From an uncultured Lachnospiraceae bacterium (GTDB lineage: Bacteria; Bacillota; Clostridia; Lachnospirales; Lachnospiraceae), in NCBI GenBank assembly GCA_910586705.1, contig CAJUJK010000037.1, positions 1 through 33,970 of the forward strand: DNA of 33,970 nucleotides, read 5' to 3'. Below are positions 1 through 6,115 of the stretch, one piece after another. The translations under genes were made by a program, and so were the position numbers. The notes below the pieces were generated by a model, which did not search any database, was not told the DNA's origin, and was given only the letters and a program-made list of their open reading frames with translations. Position 1 is the first letter of the stretch; each line of letters begins with the position of its first letter.

Positions 1-36
1 AAAATTTTCAAAGTTCACAAATTTCTGCTTGACTTT

Positions 37-447
37 TTATTTGCAGACTTTTTTTCTGAGTATTCCTGCGCCTCCGTCTGTGTGTTTTCCATCGTCTTCC
101 CCGCCGCCAGCCTCTCCGTCACCCGTTTCTCCGTCAGACGCTCCACCGTCTTCTTTGCCGTCGTTTTCTCCGTCATCCATATCTCCGCCAGTGGCGCTGC
201 CGTCTTCTTTGCCGCCATTTTCCCCGTCATCCACTTCTCCGCCGGGCGCACCGTCGTCCTCCGGCAATTCCGCAAAGCCAGAGATATACCGCTCTCCCGT
301 TTCCGTCCTTTCCTCCGCTGCAGAGGCGGAAACTGCGCCCGGCATATCCGGGCAGGTTGTAACCAGCACGCAAAGGCAGAGCATCCCCGCCAGTATACGC
401 ATACGTTTTTTCCCGTTTCCTTTTGTCCTTGCATCTTGTCTTTTCAT
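37..447 (-). CDS. Small secreted acidic repeat protein, possible remnant of a surface protein
   Basis: 136 residues. A basic start is followed by a hydrophobic stretch (about 16-40) and an ASA-A cleavage site near residue 43, so it should be exported. The rest is acidic and Gly-rich, with three 18-residue repeats (about 73-126) built on DDGENxGKEDG. The ATG at 447 has a GGAGG site 7 bases upstream, which supports a real start. The mature region opens with YISGFAELPED; from memory, similar strings open much longer clostridial surface proteins, so this copy may be truncated just after its repeats. A second minus-strand frame (15-434) reads on with TEAQEYSEKKSANKK, which looks more like a linker than the actual C-terminus, so a frameshift is possible. 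There is no sortase motif or domain, and no function can be assigned. Confidence 0.55.
   Translation of the reverse strand: MKRQDARTKGNGKKRMRILAGMLCLCVLVTTCPDMPGAVSASAAEERTETGERYISGFAELPEDDGAPGGEVDDGENGGKEDGSATGGDMDDGENDGKEDGGASDGETGDGEAGGGEDDGKHTDGGAGILRKKVCK
70..231 (-). repeat. Three 54-bp coding repeats
   Basis: About three degenerate 54-bp units encode the 18-residue acidic repeats of the secreted protein at 37-447. The first two units (124-231) are the most alike; the third has drifted. Repeats of this kind change copy number easily and could explain a frameshift or truncation. Confidence 0.6.
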
Positions 448-486
448 CGTATCCCTCCATATCCTTCAGACTCTGCTTATGCGCGC

Positions 487-544
487 AAAAAGCCGCTATC
501 TACGCGGGAACAGTTCGTTCTTGTCCCGTGAAGATAACGGCTTT
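487..544 (-). terminator. Long terminator-like hairpin in the leader of the secreted-protein gene
   Basis: On the minus strand AAAGCCG pairs with CGGCTTT (538-544 with 489-495), continued inward by TATCT/AGATA and a GGGA-rich imperfect stem around a short loop. A run of five T follows the distal arm. It lies about 40 bases upstream of the ATG at 447, so it would sit in that gene's 5' leader or end a separate short transcript. Confidence 0.45.
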
Positions 545-577
545 ATCATGTAATAACAGTCTTATGGAGCGGACAGC

Positions 578-600
578 AAAAAAGGGCGCAAAAGAGCGCC
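578..600 (-). terminator. Rho-independent terminator in the leader
   Basis: Minus strand: GGCGC (596-600), a 6-base loop, GCGCC (585-589), then CC-free T6 (578-583). This is a compact, canonical intrinsic terminator about 130 bases upstream of the ATG at 447 and directly after a structured RNA segment, the arrangement of an attenuator or of a short independent RNA. Confidence 0.6.
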
Positions 601-690
601 GATCACCTAAGGCTTGGCTAAGGATATCCTTTCTCATCATTTCCTGCCAACTCCTTTTCCAGATTTTCCGAAAATTTATAAGGTGACACC
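601..690 (-). ncRNA. Structured leader or small RNA of unknown class
   Basis: Read on the minus strand, the segment just after a TATAAT box folds by eye as follows. An outer stem joins TCACCT (681-686) to AGGTGA (603-608). Inside are a small ATTTTC/GAAAAT hairpin (663-675), a TTGGC/GCCAA stem (646-650 with 614-618), and within that the 12-bp palindrome AAGGATATCCTT (620-631). The terminator at 578-600 follows at once. I looked for the hallmark motifs of T-box, c-di-GMP-I, TPP, SAM-I, FMN, THF and fluoride RNAs and recognised none. It may be a cis-regulatory aptamer for the secreted-protein gene or an RNA of about 105 nt in its own right. Confidence 0.4.
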
Positions 691-696
691 ATTATA
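691..696 (-). promoter_or_regulatory. Minus-strand TATAAT box (-10)
   Basis: A perfect TATAAT on the minus strand would start transcription just before the structured RNA at 601-690. No good -35 hexamer is seen at 16-18 bases upstream, so the promoter may need an activator. Confidence 0.4.
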
Positions 697-1112
697 CAAG
701 AAAGACATTATTTTTCTATAGAGATGGTACCGATTGCGCGTTTTGTGGTATAGATTGCATTTATTTGTTTACATAATATAAAATTCGCACGGTATGTAGC
801 GGAGGCAATAGCGGTGAGCATTTTTGAATATGACAAAGTTAAACGTTGAAAACCGAGCTCTATCCCTCCGCCCCAAAACGTTCTTGACATTTTGTGTGCT
901 TCCCCTTACACTGAATGCAAAGCATATATCTTTCTTGATAACAAATATCCGGCACATTCTTTAAATGCCGGAGTCAAACAAACCGACACCATTTCGGTTT
1001 CCAGTCTGTGATTCAGAATTTCTATGCTTTTAAATCAGCCAACACAATTTAAGAGCAGGAGATTCCAAACAGATGTTGTCCGAATTTCTCCTGCGGCGCA
1101 GGAGGAAAGACT
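697..1112. other. AT-rich intergenic region without a supported gene
   Basis: Apart from the minus-strand -10 box at its left edge and the plus-strand promoter at 884-912, I see no gene here. Short open frames (708-957 minus, 1024-1242 plus) lack ribosome-binding sites and protein-like composition. Confidence 0.6.
884..912 (+). promoter_or_regulatory. Sigma-A-type promoter, probably for the Uma2 gene
   Basis: TTGACA at 884-889, a 17-base spacer, and TACACT at 907-912 (4 of 6 to consensus). It points at the Uma2-family gene, leaving a leader of about 190 bases in which no structure was recognised. Confidence 0.45.
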
Positions 1113-1709
1113 GTGGAAGTCAGAAAATTACAGGAATGGAATATGTCAGAAACGAGGGAACGGTTTATGGAAATCAAAGGCGGTAAAGACTGCACAATCG
1201 CGGATATCGAAGCACTTCCCGAAGGGGAACGCGCGGAACTGATTGACGGAGAGATGTTCCGAATGGATGCGCCTTTGCGGATTCATCAGGATATGGTTAT
1301 GGAATTATCTTATGAAATCAAATCTTATATTCGGAAAAACAGAGGGAACTGCAAGGTATACGCCGCGCCCTTTGCGGTGCGCATTAAAAAAGACGACCGC
1401 AACTACGTGGAGCCGGATATTTCCGTAATCTGCGACCGTGAAAAGCTTGACGAAAAAGGCTGTCATGGCGCGCCGGACTGGGTGATTGAGATCTTGTCGC
1501 CTTCCAGCACGAAGATGGACTGCGAGAGGAAGGTCAAATTGTACCGCGAGACGGGCGTGCGTGAATATTGGATCGTGGACCCCGAGAAGGAATCAGTTAC
1601 CGTGTATGAATCATGGAACGCGCCTTCGCATTATGCCTTTACCGAGCGGGTGAAGGCAGGGATTTTCGAGAATCTGTGGCTGGATTTCTCAAAGCTGGAT
1701 TTGATCTGA
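1113..1709 (+). CDS. Uma2 family (DUF820) putative endonuclease
   Basis: 198 residues, typical of Uma2 proteins, which have a PD-(D/E)XK nuclease-like fold. Visible family signs: an N-terminal ELIDGEMF strand, YVEPDISVICD with the conserved acidic residues in the centre, APDWVIEILSPSS, then RKVKLYRETGVREYWIVDPE. These give the D...E-x-K style active-site acids. The start is GTG at 1113, with GGAGG seven bases upstream; an ATG at 1143 has no comparable site. It stands alone on the plus strand with its own promoter, facing the membrane-protein gene, 29 bases stop to stop. The biological role of Uma2 proteins is not settled; nuclease activity is inferred from the fold. Confidence 0.85.
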   Translation: MEVRKLQEWNMSETRERFMEIKGGKDCTIADIEALPEGERAELIDGEMFRMDAPLRIHQDMVMELSYEIKSYIRKNRGNCKVYAAPFAVRIKKDDRNYVEPDISVICDREKLDEKGCHGAPDWVIEILSPSSTKMDCERKVKLYRETGVREYWIVDPEKESVTVYESWNAPSHYAFTERVKAGIFENLWLDFSKLDLI

Positions 1710-1738
1710 TGCAGAGCAACTGCGTTTCCCGTTACACT

Positions 1739-2212
1739 TTACCGACTAATCTCCTTCCGATGCTGCAGGTGAATCCCGATATGCCCTGCTCCTAAAATCA
1801 CACTGGCGGCTACCATCCAAATTACTTTTCCATAGATCCCGAGCAAAAAGAACGCCAGCACCGGCAGCGCCGCCCCCGCCACAGGAATCCCCAGCAGACT
1901 ACTGTAAAAATCAGCCAGACTGCGCTCACTCCTAAAATAGCGTACCCACCAGATTTCGTACATGACCATCAGCACAAACGACGCCGCAAGCCACCATGAC
2001 CAGTTCGACCACACCCGCAGGTTGAAATCCGAAAATATCAGGGCACAGCAGGTCGTCAACACCTCCCCCACTCTTTCCAGCAGAGCCAAAATTCTGTTTT
2101 CATGTTCAGCACTGTAACCCTGTGGCTGTCTCTTCATCCAGATCAGATTCGGAATCATCAGCATAAGTATAAATACAAGCCCTACATACGAAAATCCCAG
2201 ATGTCCAAACAT
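1739..2212 (-). CDS. Small integral membrane protein of unknown function
   Basis: 157 residues from the ATG at 2212, which has GGAGGGG about 8 bases upstream. The longer open frame (to 2329) runs through the tRNA gene and is not the real start. Hydrophobic segments suggest four membrane spans: residues about 5-23, a Trp-rich WSWWLAASFVLMVMYEIWW segment near 70-90, and two more around 108-145. A soluble loop follows the first span. The C-terminus has GHIGIHLQHRKEI. I do not recognise the family. It lies just downstream of tRNA-Val and may be read from the tRNA promoter. Confidence 0.7.
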   Translation of the reverse strand: MFGHLGFSYVGLVFILMLMIPNLIWMKRQPQGYSAEHENRILALLERVGEVLTTCCALIFSDFNLRVWSNWSWWLAASFVLMVMYEIWWVRYFRSERSLADFYSSLLGIPVAGAALPVLAFFLLGIYGKVIWMVAASVILGAGHIGIHLQHRKEISR

Positions 2213-2275
2213 GATGTGTATCCCCTCCAGTATAGTCTGCCGCATTCTAAATAAGCGAATTTTGCAAAAAGAAAA

Positions 2276-2349
2276 TGGAAGCAAAGGGGCTCGAACCCTT
2301 GACCTCCCGCTAGTCAGGCGAGCGCTCATCCCAGCTGAGCTATGCTTCC
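2276..2349 (-). tRNA. tRNA-Val (anticodon GAC), unusual anticodon loop
   Basis: A complete 74-nt cloverleaf on the minus strand: acceptor GGAAGCA/TGCTTCC with discriminator A, D stem GCTC/GAGC, anticodon stem CTCGC/GCGGG, and T arm AAGGG-TTCGAGC-CCCTT with a perfect stem. The anticodon loop reads CTGACTA, so positions 34-36 are GAC (Val). Position 37 is U, where nearly all tRNAs have a purine, and the D loop has an extra U before the 3' D-stem arm. CCA is not encoded. All stems pair well, so a working tRNA is likely. Confidence 0.85.
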
Positions 2350-2358
2350 ATTAAATGT

Positions 2359-2386
2359 ATTGTAGCATAAAGATTTATTTTGAAAA
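2359..2386 (-). promoter_or_regulatory. Promoter of tRNA-Val
   Basis: Minus strand TTTTCA (2381-2386), a 16-base spacer, TACAAT (2359-2364). The start point would fall a few bases upstream of the tRNA 5' end at 2349. Confidence 0.55.
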
Positions 2387-2399
2387 GGACAACTCAAAC

Positions 2400-2455
2400 A
2401 TGCTCCCCATATGACAGTGTCTGGATCTTTCCATTACCTGCCATATAGGGAGCAT
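2400..2455. terminator. 14-bp inverted repeat after gdhA
   Basis: ATGCTCCCCATATG (2400-2413) pairs with CATATAGGGAGCAT (2442-2455), one mismatch, around a 28-base loop. It lies 35 bases past the gdhA stop and before the tRNA-Val promoter. No T-run follows on either strand, so it may be a 3'-end stabiliser rather than a full intrinsic terminator. Confidence 0.45.
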
Positions 2456-2489
2456 ATCAAATGTCAACTTTCTTTCATTTTCGGTTTAC

Positions 2490-3836
2490 TTATACAACCC
2501 CCTGCGCCTTCATTGCCTCAGCCACCTTCAAAAAGCCTGCAATATTCGCACCGGCAACGTAGTCGCCTTCCTTGCCGAACTTCTTGGAAGCCTCGTCAAG
2601 GCTGTGGAAGATATTCACCATAATACCCTGCAGCTTGGAATCCACTTCCTCGAAGGTCCATGAAAGTCTCTCGGAGTTCTGGCTCATCTCCAGTGCGGAA
2701 GTTGCCACGCCACCTGCGTTTGATGCCTTGCCGGGGCAGAACAGCACGCCGTTCTTCTGCAGATACTCCGTCGCCTCCATGGTGGTAGGCATGTTTGCGC
2801 CCTCTGCAACCGCGAAGCAGCCGTTTGCCACAAGCATCTTAGCATCCTCTAAATCCAGCTCGTTCTGGGTTGCGCAGGGAAGGGCGATATCACATTTCAC
2901 GCTCCATACGCCGTGCTCGCCGTTCTTCTTTTCATGGTATTCCGCATTAGAGCGCATTGCCGCATACTCTGTCAGACGCGCGCGCTTCACTTCCTTCACT
3001 TCCTTAAGCGTCGCCACGTCGATGCCGTCAGGATCATAAATCCAGCCCGTGGAATCGGAGCAGGTCACAGGCTTGCCGCCGAGCTGCTGGGCTTTCTGGA
3101 TCGCGTAGATCGCCACGTTGCCCGCGCCGGATACGGCAATGGTCTTGCCCTTGATATCCTTGCCGTTACACTTTAACATTTCCTCTGTCAGATAGAGCAG
3201 ACCGTAGCCGGTCGCCTCCGTTCTTGCAAGGGATCCGCCGTAGGTGAGACCTTTACCTGTCAGCACGCCCTCATACAGATTGCGGATTCTCTTGTACTGT
3301 CCGAACATAAAGCCGATCTCACGGCCGCCTACGCCGATATCTCCGGCGGGTACGTCGGTATCCGCGCCGATATGTTTGCAAAGTTCTGTCATAAAGCTCT
3401 GGCAGAACGCCATCACTTCTCTATCAGATTTTCCCTTAGGATCGAAATCGGAGCCGCCCTTACCGCCGCCGATGGGCAGACCTGTCAAGGAATTTTTGAA
3501 AATCTGCTCAAAGCCAAGGAATTTGATGATACCCAGATTTACGGAAGGATGGAAACGCAAACCTCCCTTGTAAGGACCAATCGCGCTGTTAAACTGCACA
3601 CGGAATCCGTTATTCACCTGCACCTGTCCCTTGTCATCCACCCACGGAACACGGAACTGCACAATTCTCTCGGGAACCGTCAGACGCTCTAAGAGTGCAT
3701 CCTTTCTGTAAGCTTCCTCGTCCGCCTCGATCACAACACGCAGGGACTCCAATACCTCTTTTACCGCCTGATGGAACTCGGGCTGGGCGGGATTCTTCGC
3801 TACAACTAACTCGTAAACCTCATCAACATATGACAT
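2490..3836 (-). CDS. gdhA: Glutamate dehydrogenase (NAD(P)-dependent)
   Basis: 448 residues, the usual length for the hexameric bacterial enzyme. It interconverts glutamate and 2-oxoglutarate plus ammonium in the cytosol, joining carbon and nitrogen metabolism. The glutamate-binding motif GPYKGGLRFHP is at 88-97, the catalytic lysine is K126 in PIGGGKGGSD, the catalytic aspartate D166 in PAGDIGVGGRE, and the dinucleotide-binding turn SGAGNV at 236-241. The start is ATG at 3836 (MSYVDEVYELV) with AAGGAGG ten bases upstream; the longer frame to 3908 overlaps the promoter. It is a single-gene unit with its own promoter. Cofactor preference was not settled, though overall resemblance is to the NADP-type GdhA group. 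Confidence 0.95.
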   Translation of the reverse strand: MSYVDEVYELVVAKNPAQPEFHQAVKEVLESLRVVIEADEEAYRKDALLERLTVPERIVQFRVPWVDDKGQVQVNNGFRVQFNSAIGPYKGGLRFHPSVNLGIIKFLGFEQIFKNSLTGLPIGGGKGGSDFDPKGKSDREVMAFCQSFMTELCKHIGADTDVPAGDIGVGGREIGFMFGQYKRIRNLYEGVLTGKGLTYGGSLARTEATGYGLLYLTEEMLKCNGKDIKGKTIAVSGAGNVAIYAIQKAQQLGGKPVTCSDSTGWIYDPDGIDVATLKEVKEVKRARLTEYAAMRSNAEYHEKKNGEHGVWSVKCDIALPCATQNELDLEDAKMLVANGCFAVAEGANMPTTMEATEYLQKNGVLFCPGKASNAGGVATSALEMSQNSERLSWTFEEVDSKLQGIMVNIFHSLDEASKKFGKEGDYVAGANIAGFLKVAEAMKAQGVV

Positions 3837-3859
3837 TGTGTTATGTCCTCCTTCTTGCT

Positions 3860-3992
3860 TGTATACATTACCACGTACCATTATAGTATGCCGTATGGAA
3901 ATCCACAAGATAATTTAGCGAATTAAAGTGTAAAAATTTCCCCCGCATTTTTTAGATAAATTGTACAATAATACCAAAATACTTGTATACAA
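3860..3992. promoter_or_regulatory. Pair of TGTATACA palindromes around the gdhA promoter
   Basis: The palindrome TGTATACA occurs at 3860-3867, downstream of the -10, and at 3984-3991 (extended to TTGTATACAA), upstream of the -35. A related palindrome, TTGTACAA, is at 3961-3968. Sites on both sides of a promoter suit a dimeric repressor that loops or blocks it. The regulator is unknown. Confidence 0.4.
3880..3908 (-). promoter_or_regulatory. gdhA promoter
   Basis: Minus strand TTGTGG (3903-3908), a 17-base spacer, and perfect TATAAT (3880-3885), 44 bases before the gdhA ATG. Confidence 0.65.
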
Positions 3993-4043
3993 ACCAAGGT
4001 TCGTGCAGCACGCCTTCCGAGTCTGCGTCTCCCACGGCACTCT

Positions 4044-4475
4044 TTACAGATATTCTTTCAGCCGCTCTATACTTTTTTCCTCAAAATCCATCAGTTCTTT
4101 TGCCAGTTCCACGGTCGCATCCGTGGCGAGACCGTTGTGTTTCAGGCTCTTCCACATGCTGGTAATCCCCCGGTTGCTCCCCTGGATCATCATCTCCGCC
4201 AGATGCTCCGTGCTGATATTGAATGCCGTATTCGCGTGTATGCTGCCTTTCAGCATCATTTCCCCGACCTGACTTGTGCGGTAACCCTCCCCGTTCTGCT
4301 GTAAAATCTGGTCAAGCGCCCGGTTGTGGATATCCGCATAGTGCAGGGACTGTCTGGACAGGGTTATGGAAAAATCATCGTTTCCTATTTTGTCCAGAAT
4401 CGTATCGATCGCCGTCATTCCCATCTGCGTATTTTTCTGTATTTCCCGCAAAACCATCTCGTCGTCATGTTTCAT
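4044..4475 (-). CDS. Conserved helical protein of unknown function
   Basis: 143 residues from the ATG at 4475 (MKHDDEMVLREIQKN), with AAAGGAG eight bases upstream. The sequence is almost all amphipathic helix with no signal peptide or membrane segment. Methionine- and histidine-bearing blocks recur (SLHYADIHNRALDQ, GEMMLKGSIHANT, AEMMIQGSNRGI), and the end LMDFEEKSIERLKEYL resembles a four-helix-bundle protein. I recall similar hypothetical proteins in Lachnospiraceae but no assigned role; a ferritin-like fold is a guess. It sits alone between the SH3-protein terminator and the gdhA promoter. Confidence 0.75.
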   Translation of the reverse strand: MKHDDEMVLREIQKNTQMGMTAIDTILDKIGNDDFSITLSRQSLHYADIHNRALDQILQQNGEGYRTSQVGEMMLKGSIHANTAFNISTEHLAEMMIQGSNRGITSMWKSLKHNGLATDATVELAKELMDFEEKSIERLKEYL

Positions 4476-4509
4476 GGCCAGGACTCCTTTCTTCTCCGCC
4501 CACTTACAC

Positions 4510-4549
4510 AAAAATGGACAGATGCGGGCATTGCACCCTCATCTGTCCA
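4510..4549 (-). terminator. Terminator of the double-SH3 gene
   Basis: A perfect 10-bp stem TGGACAGATG/CATCTGTCCA (4515-4524 with 4540-4549), loop of 15, followed on the minus strand by T5 at 4510-4514. It ends transcription of the gene at 4582-5868. Confidence 0.85.
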
Positions 4550-4581
4550 GTCTTACCATTTTATTCTGTTTTAATCAGACA

Positions 4582-5868
4582 TTACTCCACAAACTCTGAT
4601 TTTACATAGGCGGTTTTTCCGTTATACTTGATCTTCGTCCAACCGTCCGCCTGTTTCATAATTACCTCAAAAGTTTCACCCATATAGGCAGTCGCTATCT
4701 TCTCGGAATTCTCGCTTGCGCCGCTTCGGATTCTGACGGTTTCCTTCACTCTTACCGTACCATTCGTAGCCGTGGAATCCGAACTGTTGTCTGCCTGCTC
4801 CTGCGTATCTTCTTCCTCTTCATCCTCGTTCTGCTCCGCATCAGAGGCTGCCATCGTCTCAGAAGGCTCCAGATACTCGCTCTTGATAAAAGCTTCACCG
4901 CCTTCATACTTGATCTTGCTCCAGCCGTTGCCCTTCTCTTCCAGAAGTTCAAACTCATCACCCACAGACGCCTTGCCCAGCTTATCCGCCGTCTCGCTGT
5001 CAGAAGTCCTTATATTGACCACATCCGTCGTCTTGACCTTGGTTACCACCTCAACAGGCGCTTCTTCCCCTGTCTCCTCAGGCACCTCTTCCTCTGCCAC
5101 TTCTTCCGGCGCCTCGCTCTCCTCTGCACGTGCCAGTGCCTCGCCTACATTCTTTTCAATCTCTGCTTTCAGCTCTAAGAGGAAATCAGCCATCTGCGGG
5201 TCGTCCACCAGCATTTTGTTATAAGCTTCCGCCACTTTGTTGTTCAAGTCGATCACATCACCCTGCACTTGAATCTCCCGCATGTAATGCAGCTCGCTAT
5301 CGCTCTCCTCACCGTCCTCGTTGATGTAGAGCTCACCGTCCTCATTGGTGCACACATAATACGTCCGCATACCGGGAACCGGCTTATCATAATCGTGGAA
5401 CTTTATCTCCCCGTAAACATAGGCGACATACGTGCCCTCCTTCGGTCCCGCTTTCGTGTAAATCTCTAACGGGGGATAGGAATCGATATATTTGCTCGTC
5501 TCCGCCGCTCTCAGGATCTCCGTCGCGTCCATATAATAGACCAGCTTCTCCATAGTAGCGGTGTCGCCGTCCACCATCGCCTTATGATAGGTCTCAAACA
5601 ACTCTTTAATCCCCGGGACGGCATCTTTCTCTAAAGGCACCTCCGGCACCTCAAGCATCGCGTCATCTTCGCCTGCCACTTCTCCCGGCGCAACCGCCGT
5701 TTCTTCCTGCTCTATCTTCCGCTTATTCGCCTGCACAGCTATCACAATCGTCAGCGCGACGCATACCACCAAAATGATAGGAAGAACAATTTTGGAATAT
5801 CGTACCAGCCAGTTCTTAAGCGCTTCAAACTTAGCCTTCAGACCATCCCACATTGTACTGTTTGTCAT
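4582..5868 (-). CDS. Membrane-anchored protein with two bacterial SH3 domains
   Basis: 428 residues. A cytoplasmic N-terminal helix (1-26) precedes one membrane span (about 27-46), so the rest faces outside. Residues 85-245 form a folded region (GIKELFETYHKAMVDGD onwards) like the ligand-binding or NTF2-like modules of anchored lipoprotein-type proteins. An acidic Glu/Pro linker follows, then SH3b domain 1 (about 277-334, DVVNIRTSDS...GWSKIKYEG), an acidic linker, and SH3b domain 2 (about 371-428, ETVRIRSGAS...GWTKIKYNG). Such domains commonly bind peptidoglycan peptides. The ATG at 5868 follows GGAGGAG by 8 bases. It lies just downstream of tRNA-Arg and may share its transcript. The exact function is unknown. 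Confidence 0.85.
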   Translation of the reverse strand: MTNSTMWDGLKAKFEALKNWLVRYSKIVLPIILVVCVALTIVIAVQANKRKIEQEETAVAPGEVAGEDDAMLEVPEVPLEKDAVPGIKELFETYHKAMVDGDTATMEKLVYYMDATEILRAAETSKYIDSYPPLEIYTKAGPKEGTYVAYVYGEIKFHDYDKPVPGMRTYYVCTNEDGELYINEDGEESDSELHYMREIQVQGDVIDLNNKVAEAYNKMLVDDPQMADFLLELKAEIEKNVGEALARAEESEAPEEVAEEEVPEETGEEAPVEVVTKVKTTDVVNIRTSDSETADKLGKASVGDEFELLEEKGNGWSKIKYEGGEAFIKSEYLEPSETMAASDAEQNEDEEEEDTQEQADNSSDSTATNGTVRVKETVRIRSGASENSEKIATAYMGETFEVIMKQADGWTKIKYNGKTAYVKSEFVE

Positions 5869-5892
5869 AGTCAGAACTCCTCCAGTCTCAGA

Positions 5893-5928
5893 ATTTCCGG
5901 GACAATATCTGCATATCGCCCCGGAAAT
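5893..5928. terminator. Perfect 9-bp inverted repeat between tRNA-Arg and the SH3 gene
   Basis: ATTTCCGGG (5893-5901) and CCCGGAAAT (5920-5928), loop 18. It follows the tRNA 3' end by 11 bases and precedes the SH3-gene ribosome-binding site. It lacks a T-run, so it could be a tRNA 3' processing or pausing hairpin rather than a strong terminator. Confidence 0.4.
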
Positions 5929-5939
5929 CCATAACCCTA

Positions 5940-6011
5940 TGCACCCGACAGGACTCGAACCTGCATCAAAGGCGTCGGAGGCCTACGTTTTATCCATTAG
6001 ACTACGGGTGC
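5940..6011 (-). tRNA. tRNA-Arg (anticodon CCG)
   Basis: A 72-nt cloverleaf on the minus strand: acceptor GCACCCG/CGGGTGC with discriminator A, D arm GTCT-AATGGATA, anticodon loop CTCCGAC giving CCG at 34-36 and A37, T arm GCAGG-TTCGAGT-CCTGT. It reads CGG codons. CCA is not encoded. Confidence 0.92.
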
Positions 6012-6076
6012 CCGCCTTGATGAAACAAACTTTTTGCAGTCCGCAAAAATTGTTACAAATTTGTTACATCTTTTGT

Positions 6077-6105
6077 ATCATACCGCAAGCGGGCACACTT
6101 GTCAA
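6077..6105 (-). promoter_or_regulatory. Strong promoter of tRNA-Arg
   Basis: Minus strand consensus TTGACA (6100-6105), 17-base spacer, TATGAT (6077-6082). The tRNA begins about 65 bases downstream. With no strong terminator after the tRNA, it may also drive the SH3-protein gene. Confidence 0.8.
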
Positions 6106-6115
6106 GTAATCGCGC

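Noticed and set aside
601..690. Hammerhead ribozyme, T-box, c-di-GMP, TPP or THF riboswitch
   Set aside because: A GATGAGAAA string recalls the hammerhead core but the required stems do not fit, and the hallmark motifs of the other classes are missing.
708..957. Two short minus-strand open frames in the AT-rich spacer
   Set aside because: No ribosome-binding sites and no protein-like pattern.
2213..2329. Longer N-terminus for the membrane protein at 1739-2212
   Set aside because: It would be translated from the tRNA-Val gene; a strong GGAGGGG site marks the ATG at 2212 instead.
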